DNA from: Symbiodinium natans
Taxonomy: Eukaryota > Sar > Dinophyceae > Suessiales > Symbiodiniaceae
Assembly: GCA_905221605.1 (NCBI GenBank)
Contig: CAJNDS010002103.1
Coordinates: forward strand, 457,306 to 521,305
Length of the DNA: 64,000 nucleotides
Direction: 5' to 3'
Below the pieces are notes generated by a model. It did no database searches. It was given only the letters and a program-made list of their open reading frames with translations, and was not told the origin of the DNA. The translations under genes were made by a program, and so were the position numbers. This document shows, one piece after another, positions 22,648 through 33,152 of the stretch (positions are counted from its first letter, which is position 1; each line of letters begins with the position of its first letter).

Positions 22648-22690
<43 letters not shown>
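22495..22690. repeat. AGT/AGC trinucleotide repeat
   Basis: Long (AGT)n with AGC interruptions, preceded by GAA repeats. The long Val or Thr runs in its open frames are not taken as coding. Confidence 0.95.
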
Positions 22691-22691
<1 letters not shown>

Positions 22692-22975
22692 GTCCTAAGC
22701 CTGGAGTAGTAGTGGCTTTCTTCAACATGTCAACTGTTGGGCAGGTCTGAAAAAACTCAACAGTCGGAGCAAAGACCGTGTAACCATCGTAAACCCTGAA
22801 CCCCGCAAACCAACATGGATCTTTGTAGTGTTTAAGCTTGTGCGATGGGAAGCGTGCGCTTTGCACCAGATGAAGACTGCACCAGTCCGAGTCCTCTAAA
22901 GCCATCTCAAACTAACGCTAACAAGGCTGAAAGCAGTAAAGCCTAAACCCTAAACCCCGCTGAACTCTTTCTTAC

Positions 22976-23102
22976 AAGCAGTGGCCGCGCGCTGAGACTC
23001 CCTGAGTCGTCTCCGAAAGGGGCCAGGAGCTTGGCACGCCATGGAAGACAAGCATCGCGCTAAGGCACGTTCAAGTTCAACAGGTTCTGGCCTGCCAAAC
23101 TG
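22976..23102 (-). CDS. Helical basic exon
   Basis: Reads FGRPEPVELERALARCLSS, then RRRLRESQRAATA. The donor is consensus GTAAGAA, with an array-edge GTTTAGGG as alternative; the acceptor is gggCAG. Confidence 0.5.
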
Positions 23103-26100
23103 CTGCCCCAAGGAATTGCAGTACAAACGCCCACCCTTACTCAGCGCAAGAAGCCTGCTGCATCCCACACTGTCCGGCACCCTCATTAAAGGCGCCTGTG
23201 CAAGCACATGCGCTTTGGCAAGGCTTTCGATGGCCGCGGGCTTTCAGGTGCATGTTGCAGTGATAGCGTTCTCACCTGTGCATGTTGACGAGGACATAGA
23301 GCTGACCACGGCATCCAAGCCAGATTTGATCCCAACATCGGAGCAGCAACCGGCGTTCTTGACGCAGGTCACATATGCACCCACTGCCGTGCAAGTCCCT
23401 GCCGTGTCAACGTTCGCAGCCTGGATGGCACCTGGGATCCCCAAGTAACCCAGCGGTAACAAGGTCTCCCTTTTTTTAGCACTTGGTAGTTTTTTACAAG
23501 GGAGCTAGGCCACCCCCCCCACCCACCCCCACCACCCCCACCGCCCCAACCCAAAAACAACAACCATAGAACACAAATATGAAGAAGAATAATAAGCATA
23601 ATGATAATTATATATATATGTAATAATATGCGACACCCCCTTCATGCACCCGCGCCTTTTTCTAAGGAACCCACGTCTGCGCAACTTCTCGCATATAGTG
23701 CCTTCGAACCCTGAAATAAAACTCTCACACTGGGAAGGGGTTGGCATTATATACATATACAGTATACACCGTCTTCAAAACTTCTAAATCTTCGTACATC
23801 AAGGCCTTGGATTGAAGAGATTGAAGATGCCAAGGAAAAGTTTTCTTCGGCATCTTCAATCTTCAATCCAAAACCTTTCGGAACGTTTTTTTCCGGAAAT
23901 AGGATGTGTTTTTGTAGGACTTAGGGGCTCTCCTCTATAGGAACTAAGGAAACCACGAACTTCAGGGGTTTGGGAATACAATTTGGGGGAATGAAATTCA
24001 AGAACTGAGGTTTAAGGAATAAGATTTAGGAATCCGGCTCTTTAGATTTTAGGGCAAAGGACTTGATAAATAAGATTGGCTTGTAAAATGTAAGGACTCC
24101 TCTCTTGAGGACTTAAGGCTGCCCTTCATTAGGGCTTAGGGAATAACATTGAGGGAATAAGATCTAGGGAACAAGATTTAGGGATCCCGCTCGTTAGGAT
24201 TCAGTGATCAGGATTTGGGGAATGGGACCCTTAAGTTTAGGGTTTAGGGTTTAGGGTTTAGGGTTCAGGGTTTAGGGCTTAGGGTTTTCAGGAGGAGAGC
24301 CCCTAAATCTTGAAAAGGGGGGCCTTTTCAAAATAATCCCATTCCCCAAGTCCCTTTTCGCAAATCCCTGAAGACTGGGATCCCTAAATCCTACTCCCGC
24401 CCTACATCTTCTTTCTTTCCTGTCATTCAAATCACAAAGAGGAGAGCCCCTAGGAGAGCCCTAAACCCGAAAGCTAAAACGAACCCTATATTGCCTAATT
24501 TTCTAAACCCTGAAGAGCGGGATCCTTTAATCTTATTACCTCATACTTTCTCTCAAATCCTACTCCCCAACCCTAAATATCGGCCCTTACATCTCAACAA
24601 GCAGACCCTATTCCCTTAATCCTTTTCGCTAAGTCCTAAACAGTGGGGTCCCGTAATCTTCTTCCCCATCTCAGTCCCTGAAAATTATTCCCTAGGTCCG
24701 ATTCTCTAAAGTCAAAAGAAGGGGCCGTAACTCTTAAAGAGGAGAGCCCCAAATCCTAAAGCTGCAAGCCTAAACCCTCTAAACCCTAAACTTAAGCCTA
24801 AATCCGAGGCTTGGGCCCTAGAGAGTGACTGTTCCCTAAATATTCCGGTAAATTCTGAAGAGCGGGATCCCTAACTCTTATTCCCTATATCGTCTTTCCT
24901 TAATGTCCTTCAAATCCAAAACTTACTTCTCCTATAGCCCCGTTAAAAAAAGGTTTAAACTCTTACAGAGGATATGCATAAAGGGCCCGGCAACTGAGAA
25001 TCAAACTGGAAACTGGAGAGCCGAATCAAAAGCCCTGCTGATGTTTCTTTTTCCAACGCTGACGCCCATCGCTTCAGCGAGGATGCCGGGCCGAACCTGG
25101 CCGCAGGGATTGCTGAACCTGGCCGCAGGGATTGCTGAGGAAGGGTGGCTTTGCCGGGACAGATTCTGGGAGATGGCATATAAAGCTAAGGGTGGGGTCT
25201 TGGGTTAAGATACTCTTGAGATGCCATTTTTTCACGAGCATCCCATGGCCACGTCAGATTCACCTCTTCGTGATATGGCTGCCACTTTTCGGCCGCCTGT
25301 CATGGATGCTGAAACGGCTTTTGATTTGTTTCTTAGCGCTAACTTCTATTTTGATGATACGGGCGACAGATGACAGCTGGATGGCAAACGAGCTGACATC
25401 ACAAACCCCCACAGGCTCAAGACTCGAAGTCCATGTGGAAGATCTCCTCCAGCACCCTTTTGCTCCGGCGCCACTCTGCAACGAGGAGATGGAAAACCGC
25501 TGAGCCCCTGTCACTGCGAGCCTTGAGCTGGACGCATAGCCTGTAGTGCTTTGTCTCGGTGGCATCCTCTAGGAACTCGTCGCCCTTTGTCGCTCAAGCC
25601 TGACACATGATGACCATTTTTTGGCCAGGCGTCTCTCGCACCCCAGGTTCACCATCGCCTCGACCAAAGATGCCACCCCCACTGACATATTGAAGCCATG
25701 GCCAAGGATGAAGCACTCAAACAAATGATGATGAGGCACCCCAGCCGAAGGGCTCAGGACAAGTCACCCCACATTGCCGAAGATGAAACACCCGAACTGC
25801 TGCCTTTACTAGTCGGCTACTTCTGCATCGCGACATCCGTTAACTTGCACTGAACCTCCTGACTACGACGGTCAAGGACTGTGATGTCTGCGGGTTTATA
25901 CAAGGGATGATGCTGGGCTTGCACTTGGGGAAGGATCACGACAGCAAAATGACCGATGACGACACAAGTAGGAGCCCAGTACTTGAAGTGTCAGGAGGCG
26001 GAGGGGTACAAATGCCACCCTGCAGCCGAAGGCGCTAAGCAAACAACTGCACTATAGGCTATAGGTCGCGTGTAACGTTGCGGTCTATGACTAGAGGTCT

Positions 26101-29100
26101 GTTACCTGAGCCTGGGTTTGAAAGGATGCTTTGGACGGGCCCAGATTCAGAAGAGCCCCGACCCAAAGCCCCAAACCTCAACCCTAAAACCTAGAATGAC
26201 AACTAAAACACCCCGTTGCTTTTCAAGGTTGAGGTTCGAGGGTTGGGACGCAAGGCCTTTGGGGCGCAGAAATAGTAAGATTGGGCTGTCCACTGTCGCT
26301 CGCAGGGTTCTGGATTCGGGCTTGCGCGAACCCCAAGCCACGCCTTCCTGAGGGCCCGATGGAGGAAGATCCTGCACCGTTGGACCTGGCAAGCAGCTCC
26401 CTGAAGAGGCTGAACCGAATATGTGAAGAGGCCTTCAAGGGCTTTGGATCTCTGCTGAAAAAACGTTGTCAAGGGTCGTCGTGAAGTCATGGCGGGCTTC
26501 GGGCATCTTTGTGTTTACTGGATGAAGTCACGTTCCGGGTAGCGCCAACTGTGAAAAAAGCTTTCTATGCAAACTTTGCGACTTAAAAGAAGCTTTGTTA
26601 GGGTTGATGGGACGAAGAGGGCGCCGCTGCCGAAGCTCCACACCCTTAACCCCAAACCCTAAACTATAGCCCCTAAGTTGTTAAAGCCGTGGCTAAGAAA
26701 GCCCAGAACCAAAACACTCTGAACTATTAACCCTACCCCCGCCCCGAATTCCCAATGCCCCCAAATCCGAAAGCCGAAGGTCTGAGAAACCTGGGCGCGA
26801 AGCCTGGTCGAGAGACGGCGGTAGATAGCACTTGCGACAGGGTAATCCCAGATCCGGCAACCCTCGAACGCTTCAGACACCAAGCTCAATGGCAATCCGA
26901 AGCCCCGAAACCTTAAACCCGCAGCCTGCATTATTCTGTGACCTGCCGAAGCGGAATCCACAGAAGCCTCATGGCCTCGTCTCGACATGGTGAACAGGGT
27001 CTACTACAGACAGACTGTCAGACATCATCGAGAGTCAAGTTCAGACCGGGGACACCAATCGTCGCAGGGGCGAGCTTCTTCAGGAAGCCGGGCATGCCGG
27101 CTGTGAGGCCACGGGTCGATGCCATGGCCTCGAACAAAGACAAGGTGGAAACCCTGAGCCAGATGACTGCCAGCGTATTGAAGTGAGTCCTTGCCGAGGC
27201 AATCAAGAACAAACTGCCCACGGATGTGCATGGCCTGAAGGGATCCGCTCACATTGTCGCTTTTTTGCACGTTGCTCCACCTCATCATGCTCTGTTGAAG
27301 GCTCGGGAACCCGATGCGCAACGTTGCGACCTACATGTCAATGTTCGAAGAAGATTACTTACTGGCCTCGGGGCACGCATTCACAACACGTGGTCATGCC
27401 AACACACATATTCACCACAACCCCTTGCCCAGTCTGGCTTTTCAGCGACACGCTCCAGACAAAGGATGGCCGGATCTCTGAAGGAGCTGACGTGGAAATG
27501 CCAAGCGCCTGTTATTTATTCTTGCTTTGGGACGCTTCCTTTTGGAGATGCTCGTGGAGACAAAATCGCATCATCCTAGCACCGGGCGCCGATGCCAAAG
27601 CTTTATCTGATGGCCCTCTCTGAAACGCACACTTCCTCAAGATGCTGGCGGCCCGGGCGGCCCGGGGCTTGGCAGGCCAGCGGCGAGCGATGCCACAGCC
27701 TGGCAACAAGGGTAAGTAAGGCAAAACATTCATTGGGAAACAACCACGATGCATGAGGGCAGGCAGCGCTCGACGCCTTTGTTTTCTCTCAAGGTTCGGA
27801 TGCTCTGCTGAAGTCGAAGAGAGGCGATGTCGGCAGCTAGTGTACATGGGATGAAAAGGAGCAGCATGGATATGGTTGCCGTGATGCTTGAACTAATGAT
27901 GTAGTTGACTGTAGCACAAAAACACGCAAACACACTCGTACTTACTGTGTTTGCTGACTCAATTATAATACTACTACACAAAATGGGTGAAAACCGGCTT
28001 CGGAGGACGAGTGACAGGGGTTCAGTGGATGGCAAGGCTTAAGGCCCTAAGGTTTAAAGAGTCGAGTAGACTCTGCCAAAGCCTCCTTCAACGGAGGCAC
28101 AATGAGCATGAGATGCCTGCAAATGGAGGTTTTTCAAATCTGAACTCAATGCTAAACCACTACTAAGCTCTAAAACCCCGAGGCCTTAAGATGAAGGGAT
28201 TGGGAGTTTGAACCCGAGACCCTAAATTCGAGACCGCGAAGAGAAGGGATCATTAGTTGAGAAAGGTTGGGAAGGAGGCCCGCCCCCCCCCACCACCCCA
28301 CCTCCACCCCCTAAAGACCCCAAATTTTGGGGGTCAACTTTAGAAGAGCTACCTGACCCACAAAAACTGCCCCTTTCCCCCGTGTCCTTGCTGCCGGATG
28401 CGCGAAAGGGATCGGGATGGATGCCATTGGCAGCCTCGGCATGTCGTGCGACATTTCGGACCTAAGCCAGGCTAGGGTAAGTTTAGGGTCCGGGTAAGTT
28501 TAGGGTTTAAAGTAATGTAGGGCTGAATTTAAGGTCTGGGGGGTGAGCTGTTCCAGGCTAAGGTGGAAGGGCTGGTGGAAGTCAAGGGTGTGGGTTTAGG
28601 GTTTAGGGTTGAGGGATGAGGGCTGAGGGCTTAGGGTGTAGGGCTTTCGGGATTAGGGTTTAGGGTTATAGGGTGCAGGGTTAGGGCTGAGGACCTTAAG
28701 GTTTAGGGTTCAGGGTTTAGGTCAAAACACCCCACCCCACCCCAACCCCACCCCAAACCAAGCCACCCACCCCTCCCTTAGAGGACTGCGGCTTGACAAC
28801 CTTTTACAACCAACCCTGCACGCCTCCCACCTCTAACTCACCTCATCTAGGGGCAGCGGTTTGAACAACCACTACCTGCCTCGGCTGCGGTTTGAGCAAC
28901 CACAACCTTGGCTTACGATGCCCCGAAGAATCCTCCCTCCCCAAAGCCCTGCACACTAAACCACTCAACCTCCCTAAACCCCTAAACCTCCCCCCCCTTC
29001 CCCCCCTCCCAAAGTCCAATGCTGGGCCGCCCGGCGGGATGCATCGCCAACCAGAGCAGGTGGCGGCACTTTAGGGCTTAGGGTTTAGGCTGTAGGGTTT

Positions 29101-30588
29101 AGGCTTTCGGGTTTAGGTTTTAGGTTGTAAGGTTTGGGGTTTAGGGGGGGTTTAGGGTTTAGGTTTTAGGGTTTTTAAGGCTTCAGGATGTTGAGTGTTG
29201 GTTGGGGCGATGGGTTTGGATGATTTTGGTGCTTGGGCCAGGATGACTAATCTCCAGCCCTGAAAGCCTTATCCAACCCTGACAACCGATTTTGAAAGAG
29301 TTTAAAAGATGGCAAAAGAAGGAGCAAGAAAAGCGCTAGGGTGGGATCCTGTTCCGCAAAGCTTATGTTCTTAATCTTCTTCCTCAAAACCTATTGTTAA
29401 AGCAAAAACCATATGCGGGTGGTCCTTAATCCCTGAAGAGGAGAACCAATCCTGAAAAGTGACAGTTACCTGACGGATTCCCTTAATCGCTAGACGCGAA
29501 AACGTAGCAAGATGTAACGATTCAACCTGAATTTTAATGCGGCTTGGAAACAAAAGATGAGACCGATTCAAATGACCGATTCAAATCGATTCAAAACGTG
29601 TTTAACTTGAATACGCTTTTGGATTAAAGATTCAAGATTCAAGGTGCCCAGGAGAACTTGCCCTGGCATCTTGAATCTTGAAACTTGAATCCAAAGCGTA
29701 TTCAAGTTGAATAGGTTTTGAATCGATTTGAATCGGTTTCATCTTGTTCCATCTTGTTCGGGAGTGGAAGTTGCGTGCTTATATATACTACATACTGTCA
29801 ATTTCGGGCTCGTGTGCCTGTATATACGAAATAGAGTATGAGTTCCAGGCGCTCGCCCGATCCCGACAACCCACGTTCTGCGGAAGCTGAGATTCTGGAA
29901 AAAAGGCGTGGGTACATGGGGTGGGTATCATACATATATATATATATATAGATATATACACAATAAAAGAATAGTGGTTCTAACAATGATAATGATGATG
30001 GTACTCACCATAATAAGAATAATAATAGTAAGACGAATAAGAAAATAACAACAAACGCAACTAAATCAATAGTAAACGAAGCACTGGTAGATCTAAGTCA
30101 CTCTGATAGGTGGTGACACAAGCCTGTCCCACTGTCAACGTACAACCGGATGTCGTCGTGTCGCTGGTGCTCTCCTCGGTTGGTTCCCAAAATGAGCCGA
30201 AACAAGGGAAGATGCGTAAGGCTTAGGGCTAAGGGCTTAGGTCTTAGGGCGTAGGGATAAACGCGATGCTCTTGAACCCAACAATGACAAATGCAAAGAG
30301 AAGCTCCCGAACCCAGACCCCTGGGAGGATCCAAGAAGGAAAACCCCAAAATGGTGCCCAATACTTCTGTTTGCATCATTCTTAGGAACCCTTAAGTTAA
30401 TGGGATTTACTTTTTGGATACTCCCAGAGGTCTGGGAACCGTAAACCCTAAACCCTAAACCCTGAACCCTGGACCTTAAACCCTAAACCCCAAACCCTAA
30501 ACCCTACCTCAAAGCCAGTCTCCGAACTCGAGCCGCAGCCATGGAGAACCAGGGCTGCACCGAAGACTGGCAACACCTTCCTCCACAT
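22976..30588 (-). CDS. Secreted Cys-rich protein gene (start exon and some internal exons found)
   Basis: The first exon has an ATG followed by a signal-peptide-like segment. It joins in phase 0 to a Cys/Thr-rich exon at 30085-30174. Further down, 23276-23431 encodes a Cys-rich segment and 22976-23102 a basic helical one. The product is probably secreted or surface-exposed; I do not recognise the family. Intervening exons were not found with confidence, so belonging of the 23-kb exons to this start is an inference. The gene may run on into the coiled-coil exons to the left. It begins about 770 b downstream of the phosphatase stop on the same strand. Confidence 0.5.
23276..23431 (-). CDS. Cys-rich exon
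   Basis: Acceptor atcccAG|G and consensus donor CAG|GTGAGA. The 51 codons include AYVTCVKNAGCCSDVGIKSG, with six Cys in a C..C..CC..C arrangement typical of small extracellular disulfide domains. Clean borders and no stops. A plus-strand frame is open too, but it lacks matching splice sites. Confidence 0.6.
23795..23885. repeat. Palindromic repeat
   Basis: ggattgaagagattgaagatgcc is matched inverted by ggcatcttcaatcttcaatcc. Confidence 0.85.
23890..24920. repeat. Degenerate repeat block, inverted about its middle
   Basis: Phrases like gggaataagatttaggga and cccgctcgttaggatt in the left half return inverted as gagcgggatccctaa and attccctaa in the right half, around a short TTTAGGG core near 24.26 kb. 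No exon seen. Confidence 0.6.
25200..27720 (+). pseudogene. Array-free block with broken plus-strand coding remnants
   Basis: Several plus-strand segments look like protein but are cut by stops and frame changes: FHEHPMATSDSPLRDMAATF near 25.2 kb; VKFRPGTPIVAGASFF then MASNKDKVETLSQ near 27.05-27.18 kb; an in-frame TGA at 27184; then VLAEAIKNKLPTDVHGLKG; and, in another frame near 27.3-27.5 kb, MRNVATYMSMFEEDYLLASG. A possible exon MLAARAARGLAGQRR ends at GGTAAGTAAG near 27.71 kb. No family is recognised. A decayed gene or retroposed copy is the simplest reading; introns could explain part of the breaks. Confidence 0.4.
28000..29540. other. Stretch without a firm exon
   Basis: TTTAGGG-type repeats, C-rich runs and short GC islands. 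Minus-strand segments near 28.40-28.47 kb (NVARHAEAANGIHPDPFRAS) and 28.99-29.07 kb could be exons of the secreted-protein gene, but borders are not clear. Confidence 0.4.
29545..29760. repeat. Long inverted repeat of about 215 b
   Basis: Arms built from gattcaaatcgattcaaaac, cttgaatacgctttggatt and gattcaagat, with matching complements. Loop near 29655. Related in design to the 23.8-kb palindrome. Confidence 0.85.
30085..30174 (-). CDS. Cys/Thr-rich exon 2 of the secreted protein gene
   Basis: Acceptor accgAG|GAG, donor GTGCTT, exactly 30 codons. It reads ESTSDTTTSGCTLTVGQACV followed by TTYQSDLDLP. Phase 0 matches exon 1 exactly. Confidence 0.65.
30316..30440. mobile_element. Family 8 short inverted-repeat element
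   Basis: Ends cccagacccctgggaggatcc and ggatactcccagaggtctggg. Second copy at about 59108-59236. Confidence 0.75.
30508..30588 (-). CDS. First exon with signal peptide
   Basis: An ATG opens 27 codons, MWRKVLPVFGAALVLHGC followed by a Ser/Glu stretch. This is a short basic start, a hydrophobic core and a Cys, as in a signal peptide. The donor is GAG|GTAGGGTTTAGGG. A similar hydrophobic segment (VALVFSLHGC) occurs in the exon at 40267-40381. Confidence 0.65.
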
Positions 30589-31359
30589 GGCCCCCCTTCA
30601 GTGCCTCTGAACAGGATCCACTTCCCTTTCTTCAGGGGAACTTGCAAAGTTTACCAGTTTAGCCCCAAAATGCCGTTCCTGAATTCCTAGAACCTCCAAA
30701 CTTTTCTCGATCATTCGGGTCTACTTCTTGTGGGTGACGACTCTGGAAGCCCTGCTGAGCCACTGGTGTCCTTCTATGCCTTAAAGGGTTGAGGTTAACG
30801 GGTTTCGGGTTCTATTCGGGGTGGGCTTATAAGCCGCCGGTATGGAGGCATCCAGAATCGCAGCCCGCCCCCAAAGAAACGGCCAACTCCAGAAAGTTCA
30901 GCGAACAGACCCACAAACATCCCGAAGATAAGGCTGCGCCAGCCCTAGAATTTCTGAAGCGCCGGTGTCTCACACATCCGCTTAGTCTCCAATCAACGCT
31001 GCCTGGGTCTACGACGATCTTCCACACATGTCGTCTAGCTACCAGGCAACGACGGCATGGCAGCAATGAGCTCAGTTCCAGTACTATGGAGGCCGGTTTT
31101 CATGCGACACCAAGCAGAGACGCATCCATAAAGAATCATCCCGGAACTTCCCAAGCGGAAGCTCCAGGGAGACTCTGCAAACATCTGGTGATGAGGGCCG
31201 AGATGGGTGCTTCCGAAGTGGTACCCCCTTGATAGCCCAAATCTAGCATAGTCCCCCTTTCTGAGGACCCCTTGAAAAAGGGGAAACCACCAGATGATCC
31301 CCAGATGTGCTTTTAAAGTTCAAACCACCACCTTTGTCGCTGACGACTCGAGACTGCGA

Positions 31360-31434
31360 CTACGTGGGCTCAGCTTCGTCACTCCCCGGACAATGGTCTT
31401 CTTGTCGACACCGCCTCACTTGGCGGTTCATGGT
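31360..31434 (-). CDS. Phosphatase last exon with stop
   Basis: Acceptor gaccAG|ACC, 24 codons then TAG. The basic, Cys-containing tail begins TMNRQVRRCRQED. It joins in phase 0 to the previous exon. Confidence 0.75.
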   Translation of the reverse strand, partial: TMNRQVRRCRQEDHCPGSDEAEPT

Positions 31435-33121
31435 CTGGTCAGTGAAAACACGAGGGGTAATGCATAGGACAGCGGCCAAAAACCCATGTGGCTGCAGCCT
31501 TGATTGACGCTTGGAGTCCTTACAACTGCCCATAAACAGCGGCTCTCCTGCTTACTATTGGTTCGTAGGGAATGAGGGAATGAGGTACGAGGACCCTACA
31601 TCCCCCTATATATACCCTCTAAGGAATTGTATAGAGCACCTCATTCCCTCATTCCCTACTAACCAACAGTAAGAATGGGGCCCAACAGAGTCCACAGTTC
31701 TGGGAGCCAAGATGCCGTGGGAGTACCGAGTGACATACATGGCATCGTGGCGGATGACCACATCCATAAAGCCTATAGGATGCTCAGCAACCTATAGGAT
31801 TAAAAAGGGTAGCCCCCTTTTTTTGCTTCAAGGGGTTCTTTTTAAGGGAACCCAAAGCCCCCCCAAAAAAGGGAATAAGGGTATGGCTGGGCATCTTAGA
31901 AGCCGTATCCATCGTCCTCCCCGGTGGTGCTGGGCAGGATCTCAGAGGTGATGCCACCTCCGCCCCCTGAGATCACAAAAGGGGTGCCCCCGAAGGTCGT
32001 GGAGGTGTTCTGGAGGTGCGTGTGGCCGCTGATGTAGAAGTCAACGCCGTACTTGGCCTGGCAGCAGTCCGGGGTCCAAAGGCCAAAAATTGGCTTTGCG
32101 AGCAAACGGTCGCTTCTCTAACATATGGTCCCTGTGCGGGTCCTTGCTAATAAGGCGGCCCCTATTATACTGAAAAAGGGACCATGATTTTGAGAACTCA
32201 CCAAATCCCTCAAAAACATAAGGGGACTGAAAACAACGTGCGTACCCTGATGCTCCCCTTGAAGCCTTAAACTATGCACTACACACGAAATCCTGGCCCC
32301 CAAGCCCTAAACCCTGCAAACCCTATATAAACCCTGAAGACCCTATACCCGAAACCCTGTAAACCCTAAACCCTCCAGCTAGTTGTCCAGTATCCGAGGG
32401 AACTAAAGGTCAACCCTTGGGATTGTACAGGGATTCTAGTACCCTAAGAAGGTTAAAGGTTGCCTACTCCACCCTAAACCCTAAGCCCCTAAAGCCTAAA
32501 TCCTAAACCCTAAACCCTAAACCCTAAAACCTAAACCCTAAACCCTAAACCCTAAACCCTAAACCCAAGGACAAGAGGCCAGATAGCTCTCCCAGACTTC
32601 GGATCGACACGGCTCAAAGTTGGGCGGGTAGTGGGTGACAATGATCCTGGGTTGAGGAGTTTGAGGGGGGGGGGGGGGGGGTTAGGGTTAGGGGTTCAGG
32701 GTTTAGGGTTTAGGGTTTAGGGTGTAGGGTTTAGGGTTTAGGGCGAAGCCCTGTCAGAATTTCATAGGGTTTAAGGTTTCGGGACTAAGACCCCGAATTG
32801 CATTTCGGGTTTGGGGCTCAATCCTTGTCCCAGAACCCTATGAGCCCTACTCCCGAAACCTGCTGAAGTGAAGTAGGGTATATATTTCGTGTATCCCCAA
32901 AAGGACACCCAAGATATACACTCACCAATATTAGAAAGGAACCTTACATACACTCACCAAAAACAGTAATATAAACCCTAAACCCTAAACCCTAAACCCT
33001 AAACCCTAAACCCTACACCCGAAACCTGCTGAAGTAAGGCCCTGCTTCTGCCAGTCTGCTGTGGATATGTCGAGTTGCTGCGCCAGCCAATCTTTCTGCT
33101 CCTGGCGCTGCGCAGAAACAT

Positions 33122-33152
<31 letters not shown>

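Noticed and set aside
22342-22905. Long open frame with Thr/Tyr/Phe runs over the trinucleotide repeat
   Set aside because: Homopolymer stretches come from (AGT)n and GAA repeats; no splice or start evidence for the whole frame.
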